Origin: Paraburkholderia diazotrophica
Lineage (GTDB): Bacteria > Pseudomonadota > Gammaproteobacteria > Burkholderiales > Burkholderiaceae
NCBI RefSeq assembly: GCF_900108945.1
Contig: NZ_FNYE01000008.1
Location: 1-64,000, forward strand
Direction: 5' to 3'
Length of the DNA: 64,000 bases
The stretch's first letter is position 1. Every line of letters begins with the position of its first letter. A model generated the notes under the pieces. It ran no database searches. It had not been told where the DNA came from and saw only the letters and a program-made list of their open reading frames with translations. Positions 39,389 to 49,306 of this stretch are shown here, in pieces. The position numbers were made by a program, and so were the translations under genes.

Positions 39389-40414
39389 TCATGCGTCCAG
39401 GGCCGCGTCTGCCGACGGTTTTTGCGCCCCTGCAGACGTTTTTCGCGCGCCGCTGACGGGCGTCTGCTCGCTGTCCGGCGGGTGCGGCAGCCCGAATTGC
39501 GCCTCCAGCTCGCCCGTTACCGTCGCGAAACGGCCGGCGAGAAAATCGAGCAGCACGCGCACGCGCGGCGCCATGAAACGGTTGCGGTGATACAGCGCGT
39601 GCAGCGGCGCATCGGGATAGCGCCAGTCGGGCAGCAGCACGCGCAGGCCGTCGCTTTTCAGGTCCGCTTCGACGTCCCACATCGACTTGATCACAATGCC
39701 GTAGCCGCGCAGCGCCCATTCGCGGGCGACCGCGCCGTCATTGGTTTCGCGCGCCGATTCGAGCGGAACCGTGTAAGTGACGGTCTCGATGCCGCGCGTG
39801 AAGCGCCATTCGTTGACGGGCCCCGACGCCGTGCCGAGCACGATGCAGTCGAAGCGCGCCAGATCGAGCGGATCTTTCGGCTCGCCGCGCCGCGCGATGT
39901 ATTCCGGCGACGCGCACAGCACGCGCGGATTCGGCGCGAGCGGGCGGGCGACGAGCGAGCTGTCCTGCGGCACGCCGAAGCGGATCGCCAGATCGATGTC
40001 TTCCTGCACCAGATTCGACAGCGAGTCGGACAGCGTCAGCGCGAATGTGACGTCCGGGTAAAACGCGTTGAATTCGTCGAGCCAGTGCATCAGCAGATTG
40101 CGGCCGAAATCCGATGTCGCTGAAATGCGCACCTTGCCGCGCACCGCGTTCTGGCCCTCCTGTAAAGCGGCTTCGGCGTCGTCGAGCGCGCGCAGCGCCT
40201 GGCGGCAGCAGTTCAGATAGAGACGGCCTTCGTCGGTGAGACGCAATTGTCGCGTCGTGCGCTCGAAAAGACGTGCCTTGAGTCCGGCTTCGAGCTTCGC
40301 GAGGCGCGCGCTGGCGGCCGCCGGCGTCAAGCCGAGCTTGCGTCCCGCCGCCGACAGGCTGCCCAGTTGCGCCGCTTCGACGAAGAGGCGAATGTCGCCG
40401 AGATTGTCGGTCAT
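39389..40414 (-). CDS. LysR-family transcriptional regulator
   Basis: A 341-residue LysR regulator. The N-terminal winged helix (about 1-60) contains [20 protein letters not shown], and the PBP2-type sensor domain covers about 90-295. The last 40 residues are Pro/Ser/Ala rich and unlike the family. It resembles the CrgA/DmlR-type group. It is divergent from the VOC gene at 40529 and likely controls it and the MFS gene through the inverted repeat at 40427-40443. Confidence 0.88.
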   Translation of the reverse strand: MTDNLGDIRLFVEAAQLGSLSAAGRKLGLTPAAASARLAKLEAGLKARLFERTTRQLRLTDEGRLYLNCCRQALRALDDAEAALQEGQNAVRGKVRISATSDFGRNLLMHWLDEFNAFYPDVTFALTLSDSLSNLVQEDIDLAIRFGVPQDSSLVARPLAPNPRVLCASPEYIARRGEPKDPLDLARFDCIVLGTASGPVNEWRFTRGIETVTYTVPLESARETNDGAVAREWALRGYGIVIKSMWDVEADLKSDGLRVLLPDWRYPDAPLHALYHRNRFMAPRVRVLLDFLAGRFATVTGELEAQFGLPHPPDSEQTPVSGARKTSAGAQKPSADAALDA

Positions 40415-40426
40415 TATTCAGAGCGG

Positions 40427-40443
40427 TTTGAAAATCCTTCAAA
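40427..40443. promoter_or_regulatory. Candidate LysR binding box
   Basis: TTTGAA-N5-TTCAAA is a perfect inverted repeat containing the T-N11-A core of LysR sites. It lies 12 bp outside the lysR start, in the divergent promoter region shared with the VOC gene. Confidence 0.6.
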
Positions 40444-40528
40444 TGGTACGTCAATTATCAAAAGCTCGGCGTGCGCGGAGAATCCACGCTGAAAAACGCA
40501 GAATCCGCGTTTACCCGGAGTCCGCATC

Positions 40529-40954
40529 ATGCATCTCGACCACGCGACGATCGTCACCCCTGATCTCGACGCCACACGGCAGTTCTTTGTCGATGTCGTC
40601 GGGCTGACGCAAGGGGCGCGGCCGCCGTTCGGCGTCGGCGGCTACTGGTTGTACGCGGGTGGCCGCACCGCCGAAGGCCGCCCCGCAGATGGTCGCCCCG
40701 TGATCCATCTCGTCGATTCGGCGCTGCCGCATCACTCGCGCCGCACGAGTCCGCGCATCGATCACATCGCGTTCCGTCTCGACGGCGACGACGAGTGGCA
40801 GGCGCTGCTCGCTCGGCTGGAAGCGGCGGGCGTCGCGTATCAGACCGCCGATGTGCCGCTCGCGGGTGAAGTTCAACTGTTCGTCGCGCTGGCGCCCGGC
40901 GTCGTCATCGAATTCGTGACGGCGGCGCGCAACGTCCGGCGCGCATCCTTCTGA
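40529..40954 (+). CDS. VOC (glyoxalase/bleomycin resistance) family protein
   Basis: A 141-residue single-module pair of VOC beta-alpha-beta folds. His4 (LDHATIVTPDLDAT), His near residue 77 (RIDHIAFRLDG) and Glu near residue 131 (VVIEFV) could bind a metal. Substrate unknown. CGGAG precedes the ATG at a normal distance. The MFS exporter follows after 17 bp, so the two form an operon, probably under the divergent LysR protein. Confidence 0.85.
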   Translation: MHLDHATIVTPDLDATRQFFVDVVGLTQGARPPFGVGGYWLYAGGRTAEGRPADGRPVIHLVDSALPHHSRRTSPRIDHIAFRLDGDDEWQALLARLEAAGVAYQTADVPLAGEVQLFVALAPGVVIEFVTAARNVRRASF

Positions 40955-40971
40955 ATCGTCTGGAGTCTCAC

Positions 40972-42150
40972 ATGCCCATCCCCTTGCTTGCGCTCGCGAT
41001 CAGCGCATTCGCCATCGGTACGACGGAGTTCGTCATCATGGGCTTGCTGCCCGACGTGGCGAAGGATCTGTCCGTGTCGCTTCCGTCCGCCGGGTTGCTC
41101 GTCAGCGGCTATGCGCTCGGCGTGGCCGTCGGCGCGCCGCTGCTCGCCGTCGTCACCAGCAAGATGCCGCGCAAGCTCGCGCTGCAACTGCTGATGGGCG
41201 TGTTCATCGTCGGCAACGTGCTGTGCGCAATCGCGTCCGACTATTCCGTGCTGATGATCGCGCGCGTCGTGACGTCGTTTGCGCACGGCTCGTTCTTCGG
41301 CATCGGCGCGGTGGTGGCCGCGTCGCTCGTGCCGCAGGAAAAGCGTGCGAGCGCGATCGCGCTGATGTTCACGGGACTCACGCTCGCGAACGTGCTCGGC
41401 GTGCCGTTCGGCACGTTCATCGGCCAGCAGTTCGGCTGGCGCGTCGCGTTCTGGATCGTCGCCGCGTTAGGCGTGCTGTCGTTTCTCGGCGTGACTGCGC
41501 TCGTGCCAAACCGGCATGACACGGGGCCGGCGAGGCTGGGTCACGAAGTGCGCGTGCTGAAAGAGCCGCAAGTGTGGCTCGCGCTGACGATGACAGTGCT
41601 CGGCTTTGGCGGCGTGTTCGTCGTGTTCACGTACATTGCGCCGATCCTCGAGCAGGTGAGCGGCTTCACGCCGCACGGCGTCACGCTGATTCTCGTGCTG
41701 TTCGGCGTGGGTCTGACGGTCGGCAACACGATCGGCGGCAAGCTCGCGGACCGCTCGCTGATGCCGTCGCTGATGGGCATTCTGATCGCGCTCGCCATCG
41801 TGATGGCCGTGTTCGCGCATACGAGCCACTCGCCGATCGCGGCGGCCGTCACCGTGTTCGTGTGGGGCATCGCGGCGTTTGCGACGGTGCCGCCGTTGCA
41901 GATGCGTGTCGTCGAGAAGGCGAAGGCTGCGCCGAATCTCGCGTCGACGCTCAACATCGGCGCGTTCAATGTCGGCAATGCGGGCGGCGCCTGGCTCGGC
42001 GGGCTCGCGATCGGTCACGGTTATGGGCTCGATGCGCTGCCGTATGTGGCGGCCGTCGTCGCGCTCGTGGCGCTTGCGGTGACGTGGATCGCTGCGCGGA
42101 TGGATGCGCCTGCCGCCGTGGTTGCGCGTGAGGTGCGCGAGCGGGCTTGA
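40972..42150 (+). CDS. MFS transporter, DHA1 AraJ/YdhP-like
   Basis: A 392-residue twelve-span major facilitator. The N-terminus AFAIGTTEFVIMGLLPDVA is characteristic of the AraJ/YdhP subgroup of sugar or drug efflux proteins. It is cotranscribed with the VOC gene. The substrate is not predictable; linkage to a VOC protein is common in detoxification pairs. Confidence 0.87.
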   Translation: MPIPLLALAISAFAIGTTEFVIMGLLPDVAKDLSVSLPSAGLLVSGYALGVAVGAPLLAVVTSKMPRKLALQLLMGVFIVGNVLCAIASDYSVLMIARVVTSFAHGSFFGIGAVVAASLVPQEKRASAIALMFTGLTLANVLGVPFGTFIGQQFGWRVAFWIVAALGVLSFLGVTALVPNRHDTGPARLGHEVRVLKEPQVWLALTMTVLGFGGVFVVFTYIAPILEQVSGFTPHGVTLILVLFGVGLTVGNTIGGKLADRSLMPSLMGILIALAIVMAVFAHTSHSPIAAAVTVFVWGIAAFATVPPLQMRVVEKAKAAPNLASTLNIGAFNVGNAGGAWLGGLAIGHGYGLDALPYVAAVVALVALAVTWIAARMDAPAAVVAREVRERA

Positions 42151-42449
42151 GCGGCACGTCGCGAGTCGATGTGCGGCCATGATCGTGGCCGCGCTCCTTG
42201 TGCGGCAAGCGCTGGACGCATTCGATGAGCGCACGTTTCTCACTACTTGCGCGACGCGCCGCAAGCCGTAAAAACGCGCCAACCGCCGTCAACGACACTT
42301 GCTGTTCGCATCGCACGCCAGTGCATAAGCGTCCTCTGCGATCGTGATAACAGTGTGAAGATAACTTCGTTGGGCGGGTGAAAGCCGGATGCTAGGCTTG
42401 CCTCCATTCATGCTTGCTCCGCTTTGCCGCGGGGTGTCAGGAGGCAACC

Positions 42450-43208
42450 ATGCAATCACCGCTTGCGCTCGTGCGCGACCGCGCATCCAATCGTTCCGAC
42501 GGTTCTAACGATCATCACGGTCAAGACGATGTGCTGCACGCACATGACGAAGCGCGCGCGTCGGAGTTCGATGCGCTTGAACATCGCGTCGGCGTGAATC
42601 TCGCGCGGCTGCGCGCCGAACGTCAGTTGTCGCTCGATGCACTGGCCCGCGCGTCGGGCGTTTCGCGCGCGATGCTCGCGCAGATCGAATCGGCGCGCAG
42701 CGTGCCGTCGATCAAGGTGCTGTGCAAGGTCGCGGCGGCGTTGAAGGTGTCGGTGGCCGCGTTCCTGCGCCAGCATGCCGTGAACGGCTTCGAGCACTTG
42801 CCCGCGGACAGGACCGCGCTCTTGGTCACGTCGAATGGCCGCTTCTGGACGCGCGCTCTGTATCCCGACGCCGAGCCGTCGACGGCCGAGTTCCACGAGC
42901 TCCGCATCGCGCCGCTGCACACCGAGCCGGGCACGCGCCGCGCGCCGGGGACGACGGTGAATCTCGTCGTCAGCGTGGGGACGATCGAGGTCAGCGTACA
43001 CGAGCGCCGCCAGTTGCTCGCGACGGGCGATTCGATCGTCTTCGATGCCGATCAGCCGCACAGCCTGCGCAATCCCGGCGACACGGAAGCGCGCGCGTTT
43101 CGCGTGACGGTGAACGCGGAGACGCCGCCGCGTTGGGAGATTGCGAAGGAATCTGCGAAGGACGTCACGGAAAATACGCCGCCTGCGCGCGCTCATTCCG
43201 AAGCGTGA
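42450..43208 (+). CDS. XRE-type regulator with C-terminal cupin domain
   Basis: A 252-residue regulator. The N-terminal 45 residues are low complexity, then an HTH_3 domain (LSLDALARASGVSRAMLAQI) covers about 50-105, and a cupin_2 ligand-binding domain (LATGDSIVFDADQPHSLRNP) ends near 220. Such proteins often control amino-acid, polyamine or stress genes in response to small ligands; the target is unknown here. ATG 42450 is fixed by CAGGAGG eight bases upstream. Confidence 0.87.
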   Translation: MQSPLALVRDRASNRSDGSNDHHGQDDVLHAHDEARASEFDALEHRVGVNLARLRAERQLSLDALARASGVSRAMLAQIESARSVPSIKVLCKVAAALKVSVAAFLRQHAVNGFEHLPADRTALLVTSNGRFWTRALYPDAEPSTAEFHELRIAPLHTEPGTRRAPGTTVNLVVSVGTIEVSVHERRQLLATGDSIVFDADQPHSLRNPGDTEARAFRVTVNAETPPRWEIAKESAKDVTENTPPARAHSEA

Positions 43209-43287
43209 ACCATCCAGTACGCGCGGGCTGCACGCCGCGCGCGGTTGTTGTATCCTCTGCGAGCCGGATCGTTCCGGCAATCAGTAC

Positions 43288-43449
43288 GTCTTCAGGGCGG
43301 GGCGAAATTCCCCACCGGCGGTATGCAGGCGGCGCACATCGTGCGAGAGTCTGCGAGCCCGCGAGCGCCTGCATCGTCGTTTCGTCGCAGGGTCAGCAGA
43401 TCTGGTGAGAGGCCAGAGCCGACGGTCAAAGTCCGGATGGAAGAAGATG
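43288..43449 (+). ncRNA. FMN riboswitch (RFN element)
   Basis: The conserved RFN blocks are present in order: TCTTCAGGGCGGGGCGAAAT followed by TCCCCACCGGCGGTA, then AGCCCGCGAGCG, GGTCAGCAGATCTGGTGAGA, GAGCCGACGGTCA and AGTCCGGATGGAAGAAGA. The closing stem pairs TCTTC at 43289-43293 with GAAGA at 43444-43448. FMN binding would lower expression of ribB, which starts 171 bases downstream. The variable arm between GTATGCAGGC and GCCTGCATCG is well paired. Confidence 0.95.
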
Positions 43450-43550
43450 TGCAGATAGTCATCTGACTGTTCCTGCCTGCCGTGCTGCTCGTCGTCGCGA
43501 GCGGCGCGGGTGTGTCGTCTGTCGCTGGATGGACGCGCGCTCGCGGCCCG

Positions 43551-43591
43551 CAGGGCGCGTTTGTCTGTTTGCAATGCCCTGAAACGTTTTT
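43551..43591 (+). promoter_or_regulatory. Candidate expression-platform hairpin of the FMN riboswitch
   Basis: CAGGGC at 43551-43556 can pair with GCCCTG at 43576-43581, followed after AAACG by TTTTT. It could act as a weak terminator between aptamer and ribB. The ribosome-binding site GAGGAG lies about 20 bases further on, so translational control is equally possible. Confidence 0.4.
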
Positions 43592-43620
43592 CGCCCACAC
43601 TCTTGCGAGGAGCGTTTCAC

Positions 43621-44358
43621 ATGTCCGTTGTATCCCCGTCTGCTGCATCTGTCTGGCCCGCTTCGCCGATCGTCGCCGACGACGCGACGGCCGATCTTCC
43701 ACTGCTTGCCACCGAACCCGTTCCGCCGCGTATCGCCGCTGCGCTTGCCGCGTTGCGTGAGGGCCGCGCCGTCGTGCTTCAGGACGACCATGACCGCGAG
43801 AACGAAGCCGATCTGATCGTTTCCGCCGAGCGAATGAGCGTTGAAATGATGGCGCTCTTCATTCGCGAATGCAGCGGCATCGTCTGCCTGTGCCTCACCG
43901 ACGACAAGGTGCGCGCGCTCGATCTGCCGCCGATGACGGTTCACAACGAAAGCCGCAACACGACGGCGTTCACGGTATCGATCGAGGCGCGCGAGGGCGT
44001 GTCGACGGGCGTGTCGGCGGCCGACCGCATCACGACGATCCGCGCCGCGATCGCCGATCACGCGAAGCCTTCGGACATCGTGCGTCCGGGCCACGTGTAT
44101 CCGCTGCGAGCGATGCCGGGCGGCGTGCTGGCGCGCCGCGGCCACACGGAAGGAACAGTCGATCTGGTCACGCTCGCCGGGCTGAAGCCCGCAGGCGTGC
44201 TGTGCGAACTGATGAACGCCGACGGCACGATGATGCGCGGCGCAGACATCGAACAGTTCGCCGCGAAACACAATATGCCGATGCTGACCATTGCGGAGCT
44301 GGTCGAGTTCCGCCAGGCGTTGGCGGCGGCGCGTGAACTATGCGCCGACGAAGCATGA
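43621..44358 (+). CDS. ribB: 3,4-dihydroxy-2-butanone-4-phosphate synthase
   Basis: A 245-residue RibB that makes the four-carbon precursor of riboflavin from ribulose 5-phosphate. The acidic active-site loop [14 protein letters not shown] and the GHTEGTVDL segment are intact. There is no fused GTP cyclohydrolase II domain. About 30 extra residues precede the usual N-terminus. ATG 43621 follows GCGAGGAGCG. Controlled by the FMN riboswitch upstream. Confidence 0.94.
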   Translation: MSVVSPSAASVWPASPIVADDATADLPLLATEPVPPRIAAALAALREGRAVVLQDDHDRENEADLIVSAERMSVEMMALFIRECSGIVCLCLTDDKVRALDLPPMTVHNESRNTTAFTVSIEAREGVSTGVSAADRITTIRAAIADHAKPSDIVRPGHVYPLRAMPGGVLARRGHTEGTVDLVTLAGLKPAGVLCELMNADGTMMRGADIEQFAAKHNMPMLTIAELVEFRQALAAARELCADEA

Positions 44359-44382
44359 TGCGGCGAAGCGTTCAGTCGAATT

Positions 44383-44416
44383 GAAAAGACCCGCGTGACG
44401 ATACGCGGGTCTTTTC
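44383..44416. terminator. Strong terminator between ribB and the HAD gene, probably bidirectional
   Basis: GAAAAGACCCGCGT at 44383-44396 pairs perfectly over 14 bp with ACGCGGGTCTTTTC at 44403-44416, loop GACGAT. A-runs on one side and T-runs on the other make it able to stop both convergent transcripts. Confidence 0.9.
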
Positions 44417-44456
44417 GTTCGAAGTGAGTCTGTATTCGACGGCGCTGCACCAGGCG

Positions 44457-45143
44457 CTACGACTGCACGTCGCCAAACTCTCCGCGCACGCCTGCATCGA
44501 TCAGCGCGGGCAGTTCGTCCATGTGCTGCATGATCCGCGTGATGCCCATATTGCGCAGCACGTCGGCGTAACCATCGGGAATGTGGCTCGCGCCGACGAA
44601 CGCGATCGTCTTCATGCCCGCCGCGCGCGCCGCATTCAAGCCGGCGACGCTGTCCTCGACGACGATGCAGCGCGACGGATCGACGCCGAGTTGTTGCGCG
44701 GCGAACAGGTACACGTCGGGGTAAGGCTTCGGGCGCGGGACCTGCTCGGCGCTGAACACGCGCGGCCCGAAAATTTCTGCGAGCCCGGCACGGCGCACCG
44801 ATGCGCTGACGCGCGCCATATGGCTATTCGATACGACGGCGACGGGCAGCGTCACGCGCTGCAACGCATCGCGAACGCCGCTGATCGCGGAGAGCGACGA
44901 AGCAAACTCCAGCTCGACGTTGGCCTCGACGGTTTGAAGAAAAGCGGCGGGCAGCACGATTTCGAAGGCTGCTTCGACGCTCTTCAGAAAACGCGACGTC
45001 TGCTGGCCGAAAGCCGTCTTGCAGATCTCGTGGAAATCGAGTGCCGGAAACGCAGCGGCGAGCGTGTCGTGCATCACGCGGTCGGCGATGACTTCGCTGT
45101 CGACGAGCACGCCGTCGCAGTCGCAAATGAGATGATCGATCAT
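44457..45143 (-). CDS. HAD-superfamily sugar-phosphatase-like hydrolase
   Basis: A 228-residue HAD subfamily IA hydrolase. Motif I is LICDCDGVLVDSEV (nucleophile Asp and acid/base Asp), motif II is VVSNS, motif III Lys is in PRPKPYPD, and motif IV is VVEDSVAGLNAA. It resembles the 6-phosphogluconate/2-deoxyglucose-6-phosphate/beta-phosphoglucomutase-like group. ATG 45143 is the only start that matches family length. It lies 163 bp downstream of glpK on the same strand, so cotranscription and a role in glycerol-phosphate metabolism are possible but unproven. Confidence 0.83.
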   Translation of the reverse strand: MIDHLICDCDGVLVDSEVIADRVMHDTLAAAFPALDFHEICKTAFGQQTSRFLKSVEAAFEIVLPAAFLQTVEANVELEFASSLSAISGVRDALQRVTLPVAVVSNSHMARVSASVRRAGLAEIFGPRVFSAEQVPRPKPYPDVYLFAAQQLGVDPSRCIVVEDSVAGLNAARAAGMKTIAFVGASHIPDGYADVLRNMGITRIMQHMDELPALIDAGVRGEFGDVQS

Positions 45144-45306
45144 GCGGAAATACTGAAGGAAAGCACAGCCCACAAGCGTCGGCGCGCCGATGAAACGACA
45201 GGCCGCGCGGCGGACTGAAAGCGACATGATACGTGCTTCGCAGCTTCACGCGTCAAGCGGGCATGCAGGCTAACCGGAGGGACGTGTGCGAAGGTGCAGC
45301 GCCGCA

Positions 45307-46806
45307 TCAGGGCGCGTCGGCCCACGCTTTGGCGGCGCGGATCGCGCGCTGCCAGCCCGCGAGACAGGCTTTCGCTTCGTCGGCGGGCATCGACGGCGAG
45401 AAGCGGTGTTCGAGCTTCCACTGGCTTTGCAGTTCGGCGATGTCCTTCCAGTAGCCCGTTGCGAGACCGGCGAGATACGCGGCGCCGAGCGCCGTCGTTT
45501 CGCTGACCTGCGGACGCACGGTATCGACGCCGAGAATATCGGCCTGAAACTGCATCAGCAGATTGTTCGCGCACGCGCCGCCATCGACGCGCAGTTCGTC
45601 GATGTGAATGCCCGAATCCGCTTCCATTGCCTTCAGCACATCGACCGATTGATACGCGATCGAATCGAGCGCCGCGCGCGCGATATGCGCGGAAGTCGTG
45701 CCGCGCGTGACGCCGAACAGCGTGCCGCGAGCGCGCGCGTTCCAGTGCGGCGCGCCGAGACCCGCGAACGCTGGCACAAGATACACGCCGTCGCAATGCG
45801 GCACGCCGCGCGCGAGCGCTTCGACCTCCGACGCGCTGCGGATGACGCCGAGCCCGTCGCGCAGCCATTGCACGACGGCGCCCGCGATGAAGATGCTGCC
45901 TTCCAGCGCGTAGTTGACCTGATCGCCAATCTGCCAGGCGATCGTCGTCACGAGATTGTTCTTCGATTCGATGGGCTTCGTGCCCGTGTTCATCACGAGA
46001 AAGCAGCCGGTGCCGTAGGTGTTCTTCACCATCCCCGAGCGCGTGCACATCTGGCCGAAGAGGGCCGCGTGCTGATCGCCGGCGATGCCCGCCAGCGGAA
46101 TCGTCGACGCGAACACCGTCGTTTTCGTCGGCCCGTACACCTCGGACGATGGACGCACTTCGGGCAGCATGCTGCGCGGAATGTCGAAAGCGGCGAGCAG
46201 TTCGTCGTCCCATTGCAGCGTATGGATGTTGAAGAGCATCGTGCGCGAAGCGTTCGTCACGTCGGTGATGTGCAGTCCGTGTTTCGTGAAGTTCCACATG
46301 AGCCAGCTGTCGACCGTGCCGAACGCGAGCTTGCCTTGCTTCGCCTTTTCGCGTGCGCCTTCGACGTTGTCCAGAATCCAGCGGATTTTCGTCGCGGAGA
46401 AATACGAATCGATGGGCAGGCCCGTTTTCGCGCGCACCATGTCTTCGAGGCCTTGCGCTTTCAACTGGTCGCAGAAGTCGGCCGTGCGCCGGTCCTGCCA
46501 GACGATCGCGTTGTAGACGGGTTGACCCGTTTCGCGATCCCAGACGATGGTCGTCTCGCGCTGGTTCGTGATGCCGATTGCGGCGATCGACGTGCCGTTC
46601 AGCCCGGTGCGCGTGACGGCTTCGGCGGCGACGCCTGCCTGCGTCGACCAGATTTCCTGCGGATCGTGCTCCACCCAGCCCGGACGCGGATAGAACTGCT
46701 GAAACTCCTTCTGCGCCATCGAGACGACATTGCCGTTGCGGTCGAACAGCATCGCGCGCGAACTGGTGGTGCCCTGGTCTAGCGCCAGGATGTACTGATC
46801 CTGCAT
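45307..46806 (-). CDS. glpK: Glycerol kinase
   Basis: A 499-residue FGGY kinase that phosphorylates glycerol. The N-terminal [20 protein letters not shown] and [11 protein letters not shown], plus [11 protein letters not shown] and [16 protein letters not shown], are the ATP- and glycerol-binding parts. ATG 46806 follows GGAGAA; the open frame runs about 110 codons further with no family similarity. It is downstream of glpD by 121 bp; no glpF lies between or nearby. Confidence 0.95.
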   Translation of the reverse strand: MQDQYILALDQGTTSSRAMLFDRNGNVVSMAQKEFQQFYPRPGWVEHDPQEIWSTQAGVAAEAVTRTGLNGTSIAAIGITNQRETTIVWDRETGQPVYNAIVWQDRRTADFCDQLKAQGLEDMVRAKTGLPIDSYFSATKIRWILDNVEGAREKAKQGKLAFGTVDSWLMWNFTKHGLHITDVTNASRTMLFNIHTLQWDDELLAAFDIPRSMLPEVRPSSEVYGPTKTTVFASTIPLAGIAGDQHAALFGQMCTRSGMVKNTYGTGCFLVMNTGTKPIESKNNLVTTIAWQIGDQVNYALEGSIFIAGAVVQWLRDGLGVIRSASEVEALARGVPHCDGVYLVPAFAGLGAPHWNARARGTLFGVTRGTTSAHIARAALDSIAYQSVDVLKAMEADSGIHIDELRVDGGACANNLLMQFQADILGVDTVRPQVSETTALGAAYLAGLATGYWKDIAELQSQWKLEHRFSPSMPADEAKACLAGWQRAIRAAKAWADAP

Positions 46807-46927
46807 TGTCTTCTCCATGCGTATCTTGTTGGATGGGCGCGGGTTCGCGCCCCGGTCGCGTGAACGCGACGTGCTTGCGCGGATTGTTGCATGTGACGCC
46901 GAGGCGCGCGCAAGCGTTCCTGATTGG

Positions 46928-48478
46928 CTAGTTGCAGGCGTGCTGCTTCGACGGTTCTCGTGCGAACCATGCGTCGATTTCTCGCGTGACGTTGTCGATC
47001 GTGCCCGGCTCGACATGCAGCCCGAGCTTTGAGCGGCGCCATAGCACATCACGTGCCGTCGTCGCCCATTCCGTGTCGCGCAGATAGCGCAATTCCGCTT
47101 CATACAGGCCAGGTGCAAACCGATGACCAAGATCGGCGAGCGAACGCGCGTTGCCTGTCACCCGCGCAGCGCGCGTGCCGTATGCGCGCGCAAAGCGGCG
47201 CGCGAGATCGGCGGGAAGCCATGCGTGCTGCTGCTGGAACTGCGCCGCGAAGCGCTCGAAATCGGCATCCGCGATATCGCCGCCGGGCAGCGGCGCGCGC
47301 GCTGTCCACGACGGTCTCACATCACCCAAGGCGCGCGTGAGTTCGTCGACGGCTTCTTCCGCGAGCTTGCGAAACGTCGTGATCTTGCCGCCGAACACCG
47401 ACAGCAGCGGCGCTTCGCCGGCAGGCGCATCGAGTTCGAGCCGGTAGTCGCGCGTCACGGCCGACGGGTTGTCCGCGTTTTCGTCCTCGAGCAGCGGGCG
47501 CACGCCCGAGTACGTCCAGCACACGTCGCGCGGCGCGATGGGCTTCTTGAAGTAGCGGTTGATCGAGTCGCACAGATACCGCGTTTCTTCTTCGGTGATC
47601 GCGACTTTCGACGGATCGCCGCCGTACTCGAGATCGGTCGTGCCGATCAGCGTGAAGTCGCGCTCGTACGGGATCGCGAAGATGATGCGCTTGTCGGGGT
47701 TCTGGAAGATGTACGCGTGATCGTGGTCGAACAGGCGTCGCGTGACGATGTGACTGCCCTTCACGAGCCGCACGCTGTAGTTCGCATCGCGGCCGCGCGA
47801 AAGCGGACCGCGCAGCAGTTCGCCGACCCACGGCCCGGCCGCGTTCGCAATCGAGCGCGCGCGCACCGCGATCGTCGAGCCGTCCGCGCGCACAAGCCGC
47901 GCATGCCATTCGCCGTTCGCGCCGCTCGTTCTTTCGGCGCCGACGAGCTTCGTACGCGTCAGGATCGTCGCGCCGTGTTCGCACGCATCGAGCGCGTTCA
48001 GTACGACCAGGCGCGCGTCGTCGACCCAGCCGTCCGAATAGACGAAGCCGCGCCGGATCGAATCGACGAGCGGCCCACCGGCGGGATGCCGGCGCATGTC
48101 GATGCCGCGCGAGCCCGGCAGCAGTTCTCGGCGCGCGAGGTGATCGTAGAGAAAGAGCCCGGCGCGGATCAGCCATGCGGGACGCAGATCGGGCATATGC
48201 GGCATCACGAAGCGCAGCGGCCACATGATGTGCGGCGCCGCGCGCAGCAGCGTCTCGCGTTCCTGCAGCGCTTTGCGCACGAGGCCGAATTCGCGGTACT
48301 CGAGATAGCGCAAGCCACCGTGGATCAGCTTGGTGCTCGCCGATGACGTATGCGACGCCAAATCGTCCTGCTCGCACAGGAGCACGGACAGGCCGCGCCC
48401 CGCTGCGTCGCGCGCGATGCCCGCGCCGTTGATCCCGCCGCCGACGACGAGCAGGTCATAGATGGAATCGTGCGTCAC
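46928..48478 (-). CDS. glpD: Aerobic glycerol-3-phosphate dehydrogenase
   Basis: A 516-residue FAD-dependent membrane-associated dehydrogenase that oxidises glycerol 3-phosphate to dihydroxyacetone phosphate and reduces quinone. The FAD motif [19 protein letters not shown] is at the N-terminus. GTG 48478 (VTHDSIYD) is the best start, with AAGGG nine bases upstream; the frame stays open to 48820 but that part is the AT-rich operator region. Two GlpR-like sites lie 49-90 bases upstream. Confidence 0.93.
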   Translation of the reverse strand: MTHDSIYDLLVVGGGINGAGIARDAAGRGLSVLLCEQDDLASHTSSASTKLIHGGLRYLEYREFGLVRKALQERETLLRAAPHIMWPLRFVMPHMPDLRPAWLIRAGLFLYDHLARRELLPGSRGIDMRRHPAGGPLVDSIRRGFVYSDGWVDDARLVVLNALDACEHGATILTRTKLVGAERTSGANGEWHARLVRADGSTIAVRARSIANAAGPWVGELLRGPLSRGRDANYSVRLVKGSHIVTRRLFDHDHAYIFQNPDKRIIFAIPYERDFTLIGTTDLEYGGDPSKVAITEEETRYLCDSINRYFKKPIAPRDVCWTYSGVRPLLEDENADNPSAVTRDYRLELDAPAGEAPLLSVFGGKITTFRKLAEEAVDELTRALGDVRPSWTARAPLPGGDIADADFERFAAQFQQQHAWLPADLARRFARAYGTRAARVTGNARSLADLGHRFAPGLYEAELRYLRDTEWATTARDVLWRRSKLGLHVEPGTIDNVTREIDAWFAREPSKQHACN

Positions 48479-48526
48479 CCGAAGCGCCCTTGACGGAAGA
48501 AAAAAGCTGGCATGTCTAGAAATCGA

Positions 48527-48546
48527 TATGTTCGTTTTCGAAACTT
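48527..48546. promoter_or_regulatory. GlpR-type operator 1
   Basis: TATGTTCGTTTTCGAAACTT matches the E. coli GlpR consensus WATGTTCGWTAWCGAACATW at 17 of 20 positions by eye. It is centred about 58 bases upstream of the glpD start, in the divergent region shared with the lipoprotein gene. Confidence 0.75.
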
Positions 48547-48547
48547 T

Positions 48548-48567
48548 AATGAACGTATACGAAAAAG
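48548..48567. promoter_or_regulatory. GlpR-type operator 2 (degenerate)
   Basis: AATGAACGTATACGAAAAAG matches the same consensus at about 13 of 20 positions. It begins 21 bp after operator 1, two helical turns away on the same face, suggesting cooperative binding. Confidence 0.5.
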
Positions 48568-48682
48568 TAAAGTTCGACTCGGCCCGGATTGGTGCGCGTT
48601 TTCGGACGCTGGTGGCGCGAATGCCGCGCCCGGACGATACTTTCGGCAACCAGCCAACTAGCGGTTTGACGAGGTGAATTTC

Positions 48683-49072
48683 ATGCGTGGACTCTGGAAG
48701 ATGGGCGCGGCGGCGCTGACGACGGCAGTGGCGCTCGCAGCATGCGTCAGCACGCCGAGCCTGAGCGGGACGTTGGGCGCGCCTTCGTTCGCGGATCTTC
48801 AGGCGATGTGCGGCACCCAACGGGTCGATTATGGAAACGACGCGCAGTCCGTCTATGTGACGCTGTTCGATGCATATGTGGCGAACAAGCGCGGCGGGCT
48901 GTCGAAAGCCGATTTCTGCGCGTTCCAGGCGTCGATCGCGCAGCGCTATGCATCACAGGGCGCGAGCAGCGATCCGCACGCGCGCAATCAATGGGTGGAG
49001 TTTTTCAACGCGCAGCGCGTGAAGGCGCTGAGCTGGCGCGCGGCCGTCGATCCGACGCTGCGCAGCGGCTGA
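48683..49072 (+). CDS. Small putative lipoprotein, unknown function
   Basis: A 129-residue protein. A signal sequence ends in the lipobox VALAAC (Cys near residue 21), so the mature protein is likely anchored by lipid; a Ser/Thr-rich linker follows. The remaining 100 residues have no recognised motif and contain two further Cys. ATG 48683 has GAGGTG six bases upstream; a GTG three codons earlier overlaps that site. It is divergent from glpD and close to the GlpR sites, so it may share their control. I do not recognise a family. Confidence 0.75.
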   Translation: MRGLWKMGAAALTTAVALAACVSTPSLSGTLGAPSFADLQAMCGTQRVDYGNDAQSVYVTLFDAYVANKRGGLSKADFCAFQASIAQRYASQGASSDPHARNQWVEFFNAQRVKALSWRAAVDPTLRSG

Positions 49073-49306
49073 GCGTGCAGTCAGCGCGCCGAGCGCGCAT
49101 CAGACTGGGCTGCGCAACGCGCGGCGTAATGGCACGCAAAAACCCAAGCGAGGCGCAAAAACCGAAGCCGCAAAAACGTAAAGACGGCCAGGCGGGCAAA
49201 GCCGCGTGACCGTCCAGGCGTCCGTATGCTTGCGTGTTCGTTGCGAACACGCCGGCGGACGCGGAGGTTTGACAGGCAAGTCGTCGGTGAGCCCGATCGT
49301 TTGCCG

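Noticed and set aside
42289..42408. Possible 40-codon minus-strand gene (MNGGKPSIRLSPAQRS start)
   Set aside because: Somewhat protein-like, but codon use is atypical, no ribosome-binding site is seen, and it lies in the promoter region of the XRE-cupin gene.
49129..49209. A 26-codon Lys-rich open frame (MARKNPSEAQKPKPQKRKDG)
   Set aside because: No ribosome-binding site, very short and compositionally biased; may be real but cannot be supported.
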